Below, piece by piece: positions 45,590-55,229 of a stretch of 64,000 nucleotides of DNA; position 1 is the stretch's first letter, and each line of letters starts with the position of its first letter. A program made the position numbers and the translations under genes. The notes under the pieces are model-generated. The model saw nothing but the letters and a program-made list of their open reading frames with translations. It was not told the DNA's origin and ran no database searches. This stretch comes from Sphingobium yanoikuyae (GTDB lineage: Bacteria > Pseudomonadota > Alphaproteobacteria > Sphingomonadales > Sphingomonadaceae): contig NZ_CP139979.1 of the NCBI RefSeq assembly GCF_034424525.1, positions 1,302,001-1,366,000 on the forward strand, written 5' to 3'.

Positions 45590-46324
45590 GTGAAGATTGC
45601 GGTTCTTTCCGACATTCACGGCAATATCGACGCGCTCGACGTCGTGCTGGCGGACGTGGCTGCGCGCAATGTCGATCTATGTGTCAATCTCGGTGACATC
45701 CTGTCGGGGCCGCTCTTCCCCTGCGAGACCGCCGATCGGCTGATGGCGTTGGATATGCCGACGATCCGGGGCAATCATGAGCGGCAATTGCTGACGCTGG
45801 CGCCCGACCGGATGGGCGCGTCGGACCGGGCGACCCATGATCTGCTGGCGCTGCGCCATCGCGACTGGATCGCGGCCTTGCCCGAGACGCTGTGGCTGAC
45901 GGACGAGCTGCTCATGGTCCATGGCACGCCGGGCAGCGACATCGATTATTGGCTGGAAACGGTCGAGCCGAGCGGCTTACGCGCCGCGACCGAGGTGGAG
46001 GTCGAGGCGCGGGCAGGGGGCGTTGTCGCGCCGCTGATCCTGTGCGGCCATACCCATGTGCCGCGCATCCATCGTCGCGCCGATGGCGGGCTGGTCGTCA
46101 ATCCGGGCAGCGTGGGCCTGCCGGCCTATGACGATGACCGGCCCTGGCCGCACAAGGTGGAGACCGGATCGCCCGAGGCGCGCTATGGGCTGGTCGAGCG
46201 GATGGCCGACGGCTGGCACGCGGAGATCGTCCTGGTCGCCTATGATGTCGAACGCGCGGCCGCCACCGCCGATGCGCGGGGGCGTCCCGACTGGGCACGC
46301 GCGCTGCGTACCGGACGGATGTGA
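45590..46324 (+). CDS. Metallophosphoesterase
   Basis: 244 residues, GTG start. Five metallo-phosphoesterase motifs: AVLSDIHGN, NLGDILSG, IRGNHER, MVHGTPGSD and GHTHVPR. Calcineurin-like YfcE-type. The natural substrate is unknown (nucleotide or phosphodiester). Divergent from the thiolase gene. Confidence 0.88.
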   Translation: MKIAVLSDIHGNIDALDVVLADVAARNVDLCVNLGDILSGPLFPCETADRLMALDMPTIRGNHERQLLTLAPDRMGASDRATHDLLALRHRDWIAALPETLWLTDELLMVHGTPGSDIDYWLETVEPSGLRAATEVEVEARAGGVVAPLILCGHTHVPRIHRRADGGLVVNPGSVGLPAYDDDRPWPHKVETGSPEARYGLVERMADGWHAEIVLVAYDVERAAATADARGRPDWARALRTGRM

Positions 46325-46371
46325 ACCAAAGGTCGAGTCGCGGGTTTGACCGACGTTCCTAAATCCGCTTG

Positions 46372-48042
46372 ATGGTTTTCGTGCCTGACACCGAGTCCCC
46401 CCAGCCTTCCTCGCCCTTTGCCATTCCCATCTTCCGCGCGATCTGGATCGCGAGCCTGGCGTCCAATTTCGGCGGGCTGATCCAGTCGGTCGGTGCGGCC
46501 TGGATGATGACCTCGCTGTCCGCTTCGCCGGTGCTGGTGGCGCTGGTGCCGGCGTCCACGACGCTGCCGATCATGCTGTTCTCGCTCTGGGCCGGGGCGG
46601 TCGCCGACAATCTGGATCGGCGCAAGGTGATGATGGCCTGCCAGCTTTTCATGCTGCTGGTGTCCACGGCCCTTGCACTGGTCGCCTGGCTTGGTGCGCT
46701 GACGCCCTGGACGCTGCTGGGCTTCACCTTCCTGATCGGTTGCGCGACGGCGGTGAACGGTCCGGCCTGGCAGGCATCTGTTGGCGACATGGTGCCGCGC
46801 AGCGTGCTGCCCAGTGCCGTCGCGATGAACAGCATGGGTTTCAACCTAGCCCGCAGCACCGGCCCGGCGCTGGGCGGCGTGATCGTCGCGGCGGCGGGCG
46901 CGGCGGCGGCGTTCCTCGCCAATGCGGTCAGCTATATCGGCCTGGTCGCGGTGCTGGCGCGCTGGCGACCGGAATTGCCGCCCAAGCTGCTGCCGCGCGA
47001 GCGGCTGGGCGTCGCGATGTGGGCCGGTGTCAGCTATGTCTCGATGTCGCCCAAGATCCAGCTCGTGCTGCTGCGGGGCGGCGCCTTTGGCATTGGTGCC
47101 AGCGCGGTGTCGGCGCTGATGCCGCTGGTGGCGCGCGACGTGCTGGGCGGCGGCGCGCTGACCTTCGGCCTGACCAGCGGCGCCTTTGGCGTCGGCGCGG
47201 TGGCCGGGGCGCTGTCCACACGGCGGCTGCGCGCGCGCTTCTCGATCGAGGCGATCGTGCGGTCCGCCGCCCTGTCGCTGGCGGCGGGGACGGCGATCAC
47301 CGCCATGTCGGGCTATCTGGCGCTGGCTTTGCTCGGTTATCTGCTCGCCGGGGCGGGCTGGGTCATGGCGCTGTCGACCTTCAACGTGTCGGTCCAGATG
47401 TCGGCGCCGCGCTGGGTCGTCGCCCGCGCCGTCGCCATCTATCAGATGACCGCGTTTGGCGGCATGGCGATCGGCGCCTGGCTGTTCGGCAATCTGGCCG
47501 AGGATCATGGGGTGGTGGACGCCCTCTATGCCTCCGCCGCGGTGCAACTGGTCGCCGCGCTGATCGGCTTCGTTCGTCCGCTGCCGCAGATCGGCGATGA
47601 CAATCTCGATCTCCAGAACCGCTGGCGCGAGCCGGAGACGGCGGTGCCGGTCGAACCGCGCAGCGGCCCGGTGGTCATCACCATCGAATATCGCATCCCG
47701 GTGGGGTCGGTCGTCCCCTTCCTCAGCGCGATGAGCGAGCGCCGCCGCATCCGCAAGCGCGACGGCGCGCATGGCTGGTCGCTGATGCGCGATCTGGGCG
47801 ATCCCGAACTCTGGGTCGAACGCTATCATGTGTCGACCTGGCTCGACTATGTCCGCCACAATCAGCGGCGCACGATCGCCGACATCACCAACAGCGACAC
47901 GATCCACGCGCTGCACAGTGGGGGCAAGCCGCCGGTGGTGCATCGCATGCTGGAACGCCAGACCGGCTCGCTGCCGCTCAGTCGCGCTCCTGATCCGCGG
48001 GAAATGGGCGACGGGCTGACCGATCCGACGCGATCGACCTGA
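46372..48042 (+). CDS. MFS exporter with C-terminal dimeric barrel-like extension
   Basis: 556 residues. Twelve predicted membrane segments up to about residue 415 with the drug/siderophore exporter pattern of the MFS_3 'transmembrane secretion effector' branch (EntS-like). A roughly 140-residue soluble tail follows (VVITIEYRIPVGSV, then RYHVSTWLDYVRHN) that looks like an antibiotic-biosynthesis-monooxygenase or EthD-type alpha/beta barrel. No siderophore genes are nearby. Substrate unknown. Confidence 0.85.
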   Translation: MVFVPDTESPQPSSPFAIPIFRAIWIASLASNFGGLIQSVGAAWMMTSLSASPVLVALVPASTTLPIMLFSLWAGAVADNLDRRKVMMACQLFMLLVSTALALVAWLGALTPWTLLGFTFLIGCATAVNGPAWQASVGDMVPRSVLPSAVAMNSMGFNLARSTGPALGGVIVAAAGAAAAFLANAVSYIGLVAVLARWRPELPPKLLPRERLGVAMWAGVSYVSMSPKIQLVLLRGGAFGIGASAVSALMPLVARDVLGGGALTFGLTSGAFGVGAVAGALSTRRLRARFSIEAIVRSAALSLAAGTAITAMSGYLALALLGYLLAGAGWVMALSTFNVSVQMSAPRWVVARAVAIYQMTAFGGMAIGAWLFGNLAEDHGVVDALYASAAVQLVAALIGFVRPLPQIGDDNLDLQNRWREPETAVPVEPRSGPVVITIEYRIPVGSVVPFLSAMSERRRIRKRDGAHGWSLMRDLGDPELWVERYHVSTWLDYVRHNQRRTIADITNSDTIHALHSGGKPPVVHRMLERQTGSLPLSRAPDPREMGDGLTDPTRST

Positions 48043-48045
48043 AGC

Positions 48046-48079
48046 GGGGCAAGGCAAAGCGGCTTCGCCTGCCCCTTTT
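48046..48079 (+). terminator. Terminator after the MFS gene
   Basis: GGGGC/AAGGC matched by GCCT/GCCCC with a loop, followed by TTTT. It lies between two convergent genes and can serve both. Confidence 0.7.
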
Positions 48080-48084
48080 GTGCC

Positions 48085-48681
48085 TCAGGTCGGTGTTACC
48101 GGGGGGCGGCCAAGATCCTCCGGCGTATCGATGTCGTGCAGCACATTGCCGATCGTCTCGATCTGGATGCCATGGCTCAGCAGCGCGCGGGCCCCCTGAT
48201 CGCCTTTGAGCGCGAGCAGTTCGGGGAAATGCTTGCGGCCGATGAAGGCGGGCGGCGAGGAGGAGAAGCCGTCGGTGCTGGCGACCACCGAACGGATATC
48301 CTCGGCCGCCATGCAGATATGGTTATAATGAGTCTGCGGCACGTCGGGCATATCGGCAAGGCAGATCAGGATGCCGCGCACCTTGCGCTTGTCCATCACA
48401 TGCTCGACCGCCAGCCGGATGCTACTCGACAGGCCCTCCTCGGGATGCTCGTTGACGACGATATCGAAGCCGCGCCGGTCGAGCTTGCGATGCAATATCG
48501 GCGCAAATTCGACCGGTCGCACGACGGCGACCAGTTCGGCAAAGGCCATGGAGGCGATGGTTTCCAGCGTGTGCGCGGCGACCGGCTTGCCGCGCAGGTC
48601 GGCCATCAGCTTGTCTTCCTCGCCGAAGCGGGTCGACATGCCGGCTGCCAGAAGGACGGCGGCGATGCGTTCAGTGCGCAT
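48085..48681 (-). CDS. MobA/MocA-like nucleotidyltransferase
   Basis: 198 residues. Nucleotide-binding LLAAGMSTRFGEEDKL is the signature of molybdenum-cofactor nucleotidyl- or cytidylyltransferases and their NTP-transferase relatives. It probably transfers a nucleotide to a cofactor (MocA-type, CTP) but could act on another acceptor. Convergent with the MFS gene and divergent from folE. Confidence 0.8.
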   Translation of the reverse strand: MRTERIAAVLLAAGMSTRFGEEDKLMADLRGKPVAAHTLETIASMAFAELVAVVRPVEFAPILHRKLDRRGFDIVVNEHPEEGLSSSIRLAVEHVMDKRKVRGILICLADMPDVPQTHYNHICMAAEDIRSVVASTDGFSSSPPAFIGRKHFPELLALKGDQGARALLSHGIQIETIGNVLHDIDTPEDLGRPPVTPT

Positions 48682-48838
48682 GATCTTGCGATTGTAATGA
48701 CATTTTTATGTGGTGCGTTCCCGTTAGACTGTGATTTGCCACCACAGCGATGTTGTGTCCAGCCGGGGCAAAAGGGCTGGTCAGACGGGCACGCAGTCGC
48801 CATATGCCGGGGCCAACAATTATGGAGTGGCCCAGTTC

Positions 48839-49447
48839 ATGGCATATGATCCCGATGCGGAAACCGTAGGCGAAGGCTCGAAGGAGCCGGTCCCGGCCGA
48901 AGTGTCGGAGGCGATCCGCACCCTCATCCGCTGGTCGGGCGACATGCCCGAGCGCGAGGGGCTGGTGGAAACGCCCGAGCGGGTGGCGCGCGCCTGGCGC
49001 GAATATTGCCGCGGCTATAATGACGATCCGGCCTATCATCTCTCGCGCATCTTTCATGAGGTGGGCGGCTATGACGATGTCGTGCTGCTGAAGGACATTC
49101 CGTTCCAGTCGCATTGCGAACATCATATGGCGCCGATCGTCGGTCGCGCGCACATCGCCTATCTGCCCGGCGATTATGTGGTCGGCATTTCCAAGCTGGC
49201 CCGCGTGCTGCACGCCTATGCCAACCGGCTGCAGGTGCAGGAACGGCTGACCTCCGAAGTCGCCAACTGCATCTGGGAAAATCTCAAGCCCCAGGGCGTC
49301 GCCGTGGTGATCGAGGCGACCCATGGCTGCATGACCGGCCGCGGTGTGCGCACCCCCAATGTCATCATGAAGACCAGCCGCATGCTCGGCGTCTTCCGCG
49401 ACGACGAAAAGTCGCGCGAGGAAGTGCTGAAGCTCATCGCCTCGTGA
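48839..49447 (+). CDS. folE: GTP cyclohydrolase I
   Basis: 202 residues from MAYDPDAETVGE at 48839, with GGAGTGG ahead. Zinc- and GTP-binding residues in FQSHCEHHMAPIVG and GCMTGRGVRTPN, and SKLARVLHAYANRLQVQERLT, are complete. First step of folate synthesis, giving dihydroneopterin triphosphate. The next gene begins within its stop (GTGA). Confidence 0.95.
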   Translation: MAYDPDAETVGEGSKEPVPAEVSEAIRTLIRWSGDMPEREGLVETPERVARAWREYCRGYNDDPAYHLSRIFHEVGGYDDVVLLKDIPFQSHCEHHMAPIVGRAHIAYLPGDYVVGISKLARVLHAYANRLQVQERLTSEVANCIWENLKPQGVAVVIEATHGCMTGRGVRTPNVIMKTSRMLGVFRDDEKSREEVLKLIAS

Positions 49448-50304
49448 ATGATGTGACCGGAGAGGGGGAGGGCGCCGAGCCCGCCTATCGCCCGATTGGT
49501 GGGGCCAAGAAGGATGCCGGGCCGACCGGTCCCTTGCCGCTGGCCTCGCGCCGGCTGGCGCTTGTGACCGGCGGCCATCGCCGGCTGGGCGGCATCATTT
49601 CCGCGGCGCTGGCGCAGGCCGGCTATTCGCTTGCCATCCATGGCAGCCATGACACGCGGCTGGACTCTCATCTGGCGATCGCGCTGGAGGAAAATGGCGC
49701 CGAGTGGGAAGGTTTCGTCGTCGACTTCGCCGATCCCGAAGCGGCCGAGGAGCTGGTCGCGCAGGTCGCCGAACGGTTCGGCCGGCCGCCCGACCTGCTG
49801 ATCAATAGCGCGGCGATCTTCGGCCAGGACCGGATCGACAGCGTTACCGCCGACGATCTGATGCGCCATTATGCGGTCAATTGCGCCGCGCCCGCGATGC
49901 TGACCAAGGCGTTCGCGACGGTGCCGGCCGGGACCGGCGATCGCTGCATCGTCAACATCCTCGACCAGCGGATCGACCATCCCCATGGCGATCAGCTGGC
50001 CTATACGCTGTCCAAGCTGGCGCTCGCCGGCCTGACGAAGACCGCGGCCAGCAGCCTGGCGCCGCAGGTGCGGGTCAATGCGGTGGCGCCCGGCCTTACC
50101 ATCGCCACGCCCGACTATGATGCGGATCAGATGGCGCGGCTGGAGCAGCTGATGCCGCTCGGCCGGCTGCCGCAGGCCGAGCAGATCGCGCAGGCCGTGC
50201 TTTATCTCGCCGGCGCGACGGCGGTGACGGGCCAGACCCTCTATGTCGATGGCGGCGCCCATATGCGCAGCTATGATCAGGATTTCATGCATCTTTGCCG
50301 ATAG
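49444..50304 (+). CDS. Pteridine-reductase-like short-chain dehydrogenase (FolM-like)
   Basis: 286 residues, GTG start overlapping folE. Cofactor motif TGGHRRLGGIIS with the double Arg favours NADPH, typical of pteridine/dihydromonapterin reductases (TGxxxRxG). Catalytic tetrad region includes YTLSK (Tyr-x3-Lys). Adjacent folE strengthens a role in reducing a pterin. An N-terminal ~36-residue extension is unusual. Confidence 0.78.
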   Translation: MNDVTGEGEGAEPAYRPIGGAKKDAGPTGPLPLASRRLALVTGGHRRLGGIISAALAQAGYSLAIHGSHDTRLDSHLAIALEENGAEWEGFVVDFADPEAAEELVAQVAERFGRPPDLLINSAAIFGQDRIDSVTADDLMRHYAVNCAAPAMLTKAFATVPAGTGDRCIVNILDQRIDHPHGDQLAYTLSKLALAGLTKTAASSLAPQVRVNAVAPGLTIATPDYDADQMARLEQLMPLGRLPQAEQIAQAVLYLAGATAVTGQTLYVDGGAHMRSYDQDFMHLCR

Positions 50305-50388
50305 GATCGGCGAAATCGCCGTGCCGCAAAGGCTGGCGATCCGTTTTTGGCCGACATAGATCGGCGCTGACAGCTTAGGGAGACGGTA

Positions 50389-51165
50389 ATGGCATATGAA
50401 ACGATCCTGGTGGAACAGCAGGGCGCGGTGACGCTCATCACGCTCAACCGGCCGCAGGCGCTCAACGCGCTCAACAGCCAGGTGCTCGCGGATCTGGGCG
50501 CGGCTTTTTCCGCCTATGATGCCGACCCGACCCAGCATTGCGCGGTGCTGACCGGCAGCGAAAAGGCCTTTGCCGCCGGCGCCGACATCAAGGAAATGGT
50601 GGAGAAGGAAGCGGCCGACTTCTTCCTGCAGGACTTCTTCTCCGACTGGCAGACCAAGGTCGTCGCCACCCGCAAGCCGTGGATCGCGGCGGTTGCCGGC
50701 TTCGCGCTGGGTGGTGGTTGCGAACTGGCGATGATGGCCGACTTCATCCTGGCAGCCGATACCGCCAAGTTCGGCCAGCCCGAGGTGAAGCTGGGCGTGG
50801 CGCCGGGCATGGGCGGGTCGCAGCGGCTGACCCGCGCGGTGGGCAAGGCCAAGGCGATGGAGATGTGCCTGACCGGCCGGATGATGGGCGCCGAGGAGGC
50901 TGAGCGCGCTGGCCTGGTCGCGCGGATCGTGCCGGCGGCCGAGCTGCTGGACGATGCGCTCAAGACCGCCGCCGCGATCGCCGCGATGCCGCCGATGGCG
51001 GCGATGGTGAACAAGGAAATGGTCAATATCGCGTTCGAGACCAACCTGGCCCAGGGCATTTTGACCGAGCGCCGCCTGTTCCAGATCCTGACCGCCACGC
51101 AAGACAAGAAGGAAGGCATGACCGCCTTTGTCGAGAAGCGTCCGGGCGTCTGGAAGGGGCGCTGA
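50389..51165 (+). CDS. Enoyl-CoA hydratase
   Basis: 258 residues, AGGGAGACGGTA before ATG. Oxyanion motif [16 protein letters not shown] and catalytic Glu region [20 protein letters not shown] are the crotonase family pattern. Hydrates 2-enoyl-CoA in acyl-CoA degradation. It is 84 bases past the SDR gene and ends before a strong terminator. Confidence 0.93.
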   Translation: MAYETILVEQQGAVTLITLNRPQALNALNSQVLADLGAAFSAYDADPTQHCAVLTGSEKAFAAGADIKEMVEKEAADFFLQDFFSDWQTKVVATRKPWIAAVAGFALGGGCELAMMADFILAADTAKFGQPEVKLGVAPGMGGSQRLTRAVGKAKAMEMCLTGRMMGAEEAERAGLVARIVPAAELLDDALKTAAAIAAMPPMAAMVNKEMVNIAFETNLAQGILTERRLFQILTATQDKKEGMTAFVEKRPGVWKGR

Positions 51166-51205
51166 GGGATCCTTCTTCGAAAAGAAGAGGGCATGCAATT
51201 TCTTG

Positions 51206-51240
51206 ATCCTCCCCGGGCCAGGCCTGGGGAGGATTTTTTG
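51206..51240 (+). terminator. Terminator after the enoyl-CoA hydratase gene
   Basis: Stem ATCCTCCCC with GGGGAGGAT and a run of Ts. A classical rho-independent terminator 40 bases after the stop. Confidence 0.85.
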
Positions 51241-51502
51241 TGCGCGCGTGCGAGGGAACGGGCATTGATTGCGAAATCTCAATGCTTTGAGGGGCCTCGT
51301 TGCGCTTGAGAAATCATCATAAGCGCGTGGTGGATTTTCCCGAAGGGCTCGTTTCAGATGACAGTTGGATGAAATGATCTGCGGTCGCCCGAAGGGACGA
51401 TCGACAGGCCAGGGTCCGGGGAGGAACGGCGCGATAGCCCGAAGGGGCGGGCGCTCCTGATTGGCGCGAACTGCCCTTTTTCAGGGCCTACAGGGAGCCT
51501 CT
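51241..51502 (+). promoter_or_regulatory. Long structured leader of the TonB-dependent receptor
   Basis: A 262-base gene-free stretch. CCCGAAGGG occurs three times, at 51339, 51388 and 51438 (spacing 49 and 50 bases), each able to form a small GNAA-type hairpin. A separate hairpin GCCCT/TTTTC/AGGGC lies just before the ribosome site GGGAG. No known riboswitch consensus was matched by eye. It contains the promoter and 5' leader. Confidence 0.5.
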
Positions 51503-53881
51503 ATGCCTTCGATTTTGTCTGTCCGTCGCGTTTCGCGCGCTGCGCTTCTGCTTGCCTGCTGCACCGGCGCGCTGTCATCTGCCGCCCTGGCCCAGGAAGC
51601 GGCACCGGCGGATGAGGATAGCACGATCACCGTGACCGGTCGTCGTATCTCGCAATCGTCGGAAGCGATCGGCGAAGACAAGATCAACAATGTCGTCGCC
51701 GTCACGCGCGAGGCGCTGCTGTCGGCGCCGTCGGGCATTTCGGGCCTGAAGATGCTGGAGCAACTGCCTGGCTTCAACGTTCAGACCGATGGTGCGCTGG
51801 GCCTCTATGAATTTGGCAACAGCGTCCAGACCCGCGCCTTCAACCTCGACCAGATCGGCTTCGTGGTCGACGGCATTCCGACCGGCCGCAGCGACGCTTT
51901 CGGCGGCAGCCCTGTCTTCCGCTATGTCGACAATGAAAATCTGGGCGTGGTGGAAGCCTCCGTCGGCGCCGCCGATGTCGGCCTGCCCAGCTACTCCAGC
52001 CTCGGCCCGGTGGTGCAATATAACAGCATCGCCCCGCAGGAGGAAATGGGCCTGTTCGTGTCGCAGAGCTTTGGCGACAATAATATGAAGCGCACCTTCA
52101 TCCGCGCCAGCACTGGCCGGGTGGGCCCGTTCAAGGCCTATGTCAGCCGCACCAAGCTGGACAGCGACCTGTGGCGCGGCCCCGGTTCGGTCGATCGCGA
52201 ACATTGGGAAGGCCAGATCCATGCCGATCTGGGCGGCGACAGCTGGGCGCGCTTCAAGTTCGTGTCGAACGACTTCTTCGACTATGACTCGCCGACGATC
52301 ACCCGCGCCCAGTATAATTGCACCGCCACCAGCGTGGTCGGCGCCTGCGGCCGCGATTTCGCCTATATCGAGAATGTGCCCAATACTACGACCGGCTTCG
52401 CGCCGACGGCAGCGGGCGTCTATTATTCCAATTCCAACTACACCAATGTCTACAACCTCGCGATCAACGTGCGGAAGGACAAGCTCTATGGCGGCACCTT
52501 CCACCTGGGTATCGCCGACGGCGTCTGGGCGGAATCGACCCTCTATTATGAGGACAAGAATGGCTATGGCGTCTCGCCCGACAGCTATTCCAACTCGCTG
52601 ACCCGCTACACGGCGCAGGCGGCTGCCGGTCTGGACGTGACCGCGCCAAAGGGCGTGCAATATGGCCGATCGGGCGTCGGCGGCGATCGCTATGGCGTGA
52701 CCACCAAGCTGCATTGGGAAAGCGGCAACAATGTCGTGGAAGGCGGCATCTGGGCCGAAGTCGACAAATATCACCGCACCCAGGCGCGCTACAACACGAT
52801 GGATGGCGCCCCCGATGGCGAGCCCAATCTGGACGAGCTGGTCTATCTGCGCCGCGACTATCGGTCCAAGCGCGACACGCTGCAGATATTCCTGAAGGAC
52901 ACGCTCAAGCTGATGGATGACCGGCTGGTTCTGGATGCCGGTTTCAAGGGGCTGATGCTGGACTACAGCCTCGGCGGCTATCGCGATTTCGACGACTATT
53001 ATCGCGTCGTGGGTGGCACGGCGGTCGCAGGCTGGGGGCCGCAGTATAACACGGCCCATTATCGCGACATGTTCCTGCCGATGGCGGGCCTGCTGTTCAA
53101 GATCAATGAACGCAGCCAGGTCTTCGCCTCCTATGCCGAGACGATGGCGCTGCCCAAGGGCATGGATGATATCTATGCCGTGACGCGCACCGGCACGTCG
53201 GCGCTGGTGCCCCAGCCCAAGGCAGAACGCTCGCAGAATATGGAAATCGGCTTCCGCACCAATCAGGGGCAGCTCTACGCCTCGATTGCGGGCTATTACA
53301 CCAAGTTCAAGAACCGCATCCAGTCGATCACGACCTTCCAGGAAGGCGGCGGCAGCACCACCGAAACCTTCTACCAGAATGTCGGCCGGGTCGAATCCTA
53401 CGGCGTGGAAGCCAGCGGCACCTACAAGCCGGCCTTCCTCAACGGCCTTGCCTATGCCAACGCCAACGTCACCTACAACAACGCCAAGTTCCAGGATGAT
53501 ATCGTCGCGTCGGTCACCTATGCGACCTCCGGCAAATATATCCCCGACAGCGCCAAGTGGATCGTCAGCGGTGGCGTCACGATCGAGCCGGCAAGCTGGC
53601 TGGTCGCCAACATCAGCGGCAAATATACGTCGAAGCGCTGGTCGACCTTCACCAACACGGCAGGCTCCAGCGTGCCGGCCTACACCGTGTTCAGCGGCTA
53701 TGTGGATATTGGCGACGGCTGGAGCTTCGGCCCGGTGAAGAGCATCAAGGCGCGCTTCAACGTCGACAATATCTTCGACAAGGACACGCTGTCCTACATC
53801 TCCTCCTCGGTGACGGGCGACGGTGCCTTCCGGCCGTTGTCGCCACGCACCTTCCAGTTCACCATTTCGGGCGAGATCTGA
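51503..53881 (+). CDS. TonB-dependent outer-membrane receptor
   Basis: 792 residues from MPSILSVRRVSR at 51503. A signal peptide (LALLACCTGALSSAALAQ-type) is followed by a TonB box-like DEDSTITVTGRR, a plug domain (VDGIPTGRSDAFGG) and a barrel ending in FQFTISGEI with terminal hydrophobic residues. It imports a nutrient using TonB. The nutrient is not identifiable, but the next gene, a dipeptidase overlapping by one base, suggests a peptide-like substrate. No extra N-terminal signalling domain is seen. Confidence 0.9.
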   Translation: MPSILSVRRVSRAALLLACCTGALSSAALAQEAAPADEDSTITVTGRRISQSSEAIGEDKINNVVAVTREALLSAPSGISGLKMLEQLPGFNVQTDGALGLYEFGNSVQTRAFNLDQIGFVVDGIPTGRSDAFGGSPVFRYVDNENLGVVEASVGAADVGLPSYSSLGPVVQYNSIAPQEEMGLFVSQSFGDNNMKRTFIRASTGRVGPFKAYVSRTKLDSDLWRGPGSVDREHWEGQIHADLGGDSWARFKFVSNDFFDYDSPTITRAQYNCTATSVVGACGRDFAYIENVPNTTTGFAPTAAGVYYSNSNYTNVYNLAINVRKDKLYGGTFHLGIADGVWAESTLYYEDKNGYGVSPDSYSNSLTRYTAQAAAGLDVTAPKGVQYGRSGVGGDRYGVTTKLHWESGNNVVEGGIWAEVDKYHRTQARYNTMDGAPDGEPNLDELVYLRRDYRSKRDTLQIFLKDTLKLMDDRLVLDAGFKGLMLDYSLGGYRDFDDYYRVVGGTAVAGWGPQYNTAHYRDMFLPMAGLLFKINERSQVFASYAETMALPKGMDDIYAVTRTGTSALVPQPKAERSQNMEIGFRTNQGQLYASIAGYYTKFKNRIQSITTFQEGGGSTTETFYQNVGRVESYGVEASGTYKPAFLNGLAYANANVTYNNAKFQDDIVASVTYATSGKYIPDSAKWIVSGGVTIEPASWLVANISGKYTSKRWSTFTNTAGSSVPAYTVFSGYVDIGDGWSFGPVKSIKARFNVDNIFDKDTLSYISSSVTGDGAFRPLSPRTFQFTISGEI

Positions 53882-55110
53882 TGCGGAATACTTATCTGAT
53901 GGGGGCAGCGCTGGTCGCGCTGCTCCCGATTGCGGCGCAGGCCCAGCCAAAAAACGTGTCGAAACAGGTCTATCTGCTGCACCAAAAGCTGATCACGCTC
54001 GACAGCCACCTCGATACGCCGGCATCGCTCGACCTGCCCGACTGGTCGATCGACGAGGAGCATGGCGTCCATAGCGACTATACCCAGGTCGACCTGCCGC
54101 GAATGAAGAAGGGCGGCCTGGATGGCGGCTTCTGGGCGATCTACACCGGGCAGGGGCAGCTGACGATCGAGGGCTTCCGCAAGGCGCGCGATTTCGCGTT
54201 GTTGCGTGGCATGTCGATCCGCTCGATGGTCGCGGCCGACCCGGACAATTTCACGCTGGCGCTGGAGGCGAAGGACGCGGCGCCGATCGCCGCGGCGGGC
54301 AAGCGCATCGTCTATATGTCGATCGAAAATGCCTATCCGCTCGGCGAGGATGTCTCGCTGATCAAGACATTCTACGACATGGGCGTGCGCGTGTCGGGCT
54401 TTGCCCATTTCGCGCATAACCAGTTCGCCGACAGCTCGACCGACCCGTCGAAGAAACCGCGCTATGGCGGCCTCAGCCCGCTCGGCAAGGAGCTGCTGAA
54501 GGAAATGAACCGCCTAGGCATCGTCCCCGACGCCTCGCACAGCTCAGACCAGGTGCTGGACGATCTGCTGGCGCTGTCGACCACGCCGGTGCTGCTGACC
54601 CATTCGGGCTGCAAGGCGGTCTATGATCATCCGCGCAACATCGATGACGATCATCTGAAGGCGCTGGCGGCCAAGGGCGGCGTGATCCAGATGAATGCCT
54701 ATGGCGCCTATCTGCGCGCGTCCAAGCCCAATCCGGAACGGCAGAAGGCGCTGATGGCGCTTTACAGCCAGATGCGGGAGGACGCCAAGGTTTCGCCCGA
54801 GGCGCGGGCCGCGATGCTCGCCAAGCGGCAGGAGATTGACCGACTCTATCCCGACACCGACCGGCCGACCTTCGACGATTTCATGGCGCATATGCTGCAT
54901 GCGCTGAAGGTCGTCGGCCCCGATCATGTCGGCATCGGCCTCGATTGGGACGGCGGCGGCGGCGTCGTCGGCATGGAGGATGTGGTCGATCTGCCCAAGA
55001 TCACCGATGCGCTGCTGAAGGCAGGCTATAGCGAGGCTGACGTACAGAAAATCTGGTCCGGCAATGTGCTGCGCGTGCTGGCCGCGGCCGAGGCGGGCAA
55101 GCAGAAATAA
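53881..55110 (+). CDS. M19 membrane-type dipeptidase, exported
   Basis: 409 residues from ATG at 53881, overlapping the receptor stop (TGATG). Signal peptide MRNTYLMGAALVALLPIAAQ. Zinc site HxD in DSHLDTPASL, the Glu/His region, and VLLTHSGCKAVYDHPRNIDD place it with renal-dipeptidase-like M19 enzymes. Probably periplasmic, hydrolysing dipeptides or D-amino-acid-containing dipeptides brought in by the receptor. Confidence 0.9.
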   Translation: MRNTYLMGAALVALLPIAAQAQPKNVSKQVYLLHQKLITLDSHLDTPASLDLPDWSIDEEHGVHSDYTQVDLPRMKKGGLDGGFWAIYTGQGQLTIEGFRKARDFALLRGMSIRSMVAADPDNFTLALEAKDAAPIAAAGKRIVYMSIENAYPLGEDVSLIKTFYDMGVRVSGFAHFAHNQFADSSTDPSKKPRYGGLSPLGKELLKEMNRLGIVPDASHSSDQVLDDLLALSTTPVLLTHSGCKAVYDHPRNIDDDHLKALAAKGGVIQMNAYGAYLRASKPNPERQKALMALYSQMREDAKVSPEARAAMLAKRQEIDRLYPDTDRPTFDDFMAHMLHALKVVGPDHVGIGLDWDGGGGVVGMEDVVDLPKITDALLKAGYSEADVQKIWSGNVLRVLAAAEAGKQK

Positions 55111-55117
55111 GGACTTG

Positions 55118-55145
55118 TGCCGGACCGGCCGTTGCTGGTCCGGCA
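55118..55145 (+). terminator. Hairpin after the dipeptidase gene
   Basis: TGCCGGACC and GGTCCGGCA form a 9-bp stem with a 10-base loop; no clean T-run. It may be a weak terminator or a stability hairpin. The following 84 bases precede the methyltransferase. Confidence 0.5.
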
Positions 55146-55229
55146 TGAAATCTTGTTAAGCCAATCGACGGGGGCGTTCGGGCCCGCTAAGGGGAGTCGG
55201 CACCAGAAAGGAGCGGTCGCATTTCGCCC

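Noticed and set aside
51575..53950. Leftward open frame of 791 codons opposite the receptor
   Set aside because: Antisense shadow of a strong TonB-receptor gene.
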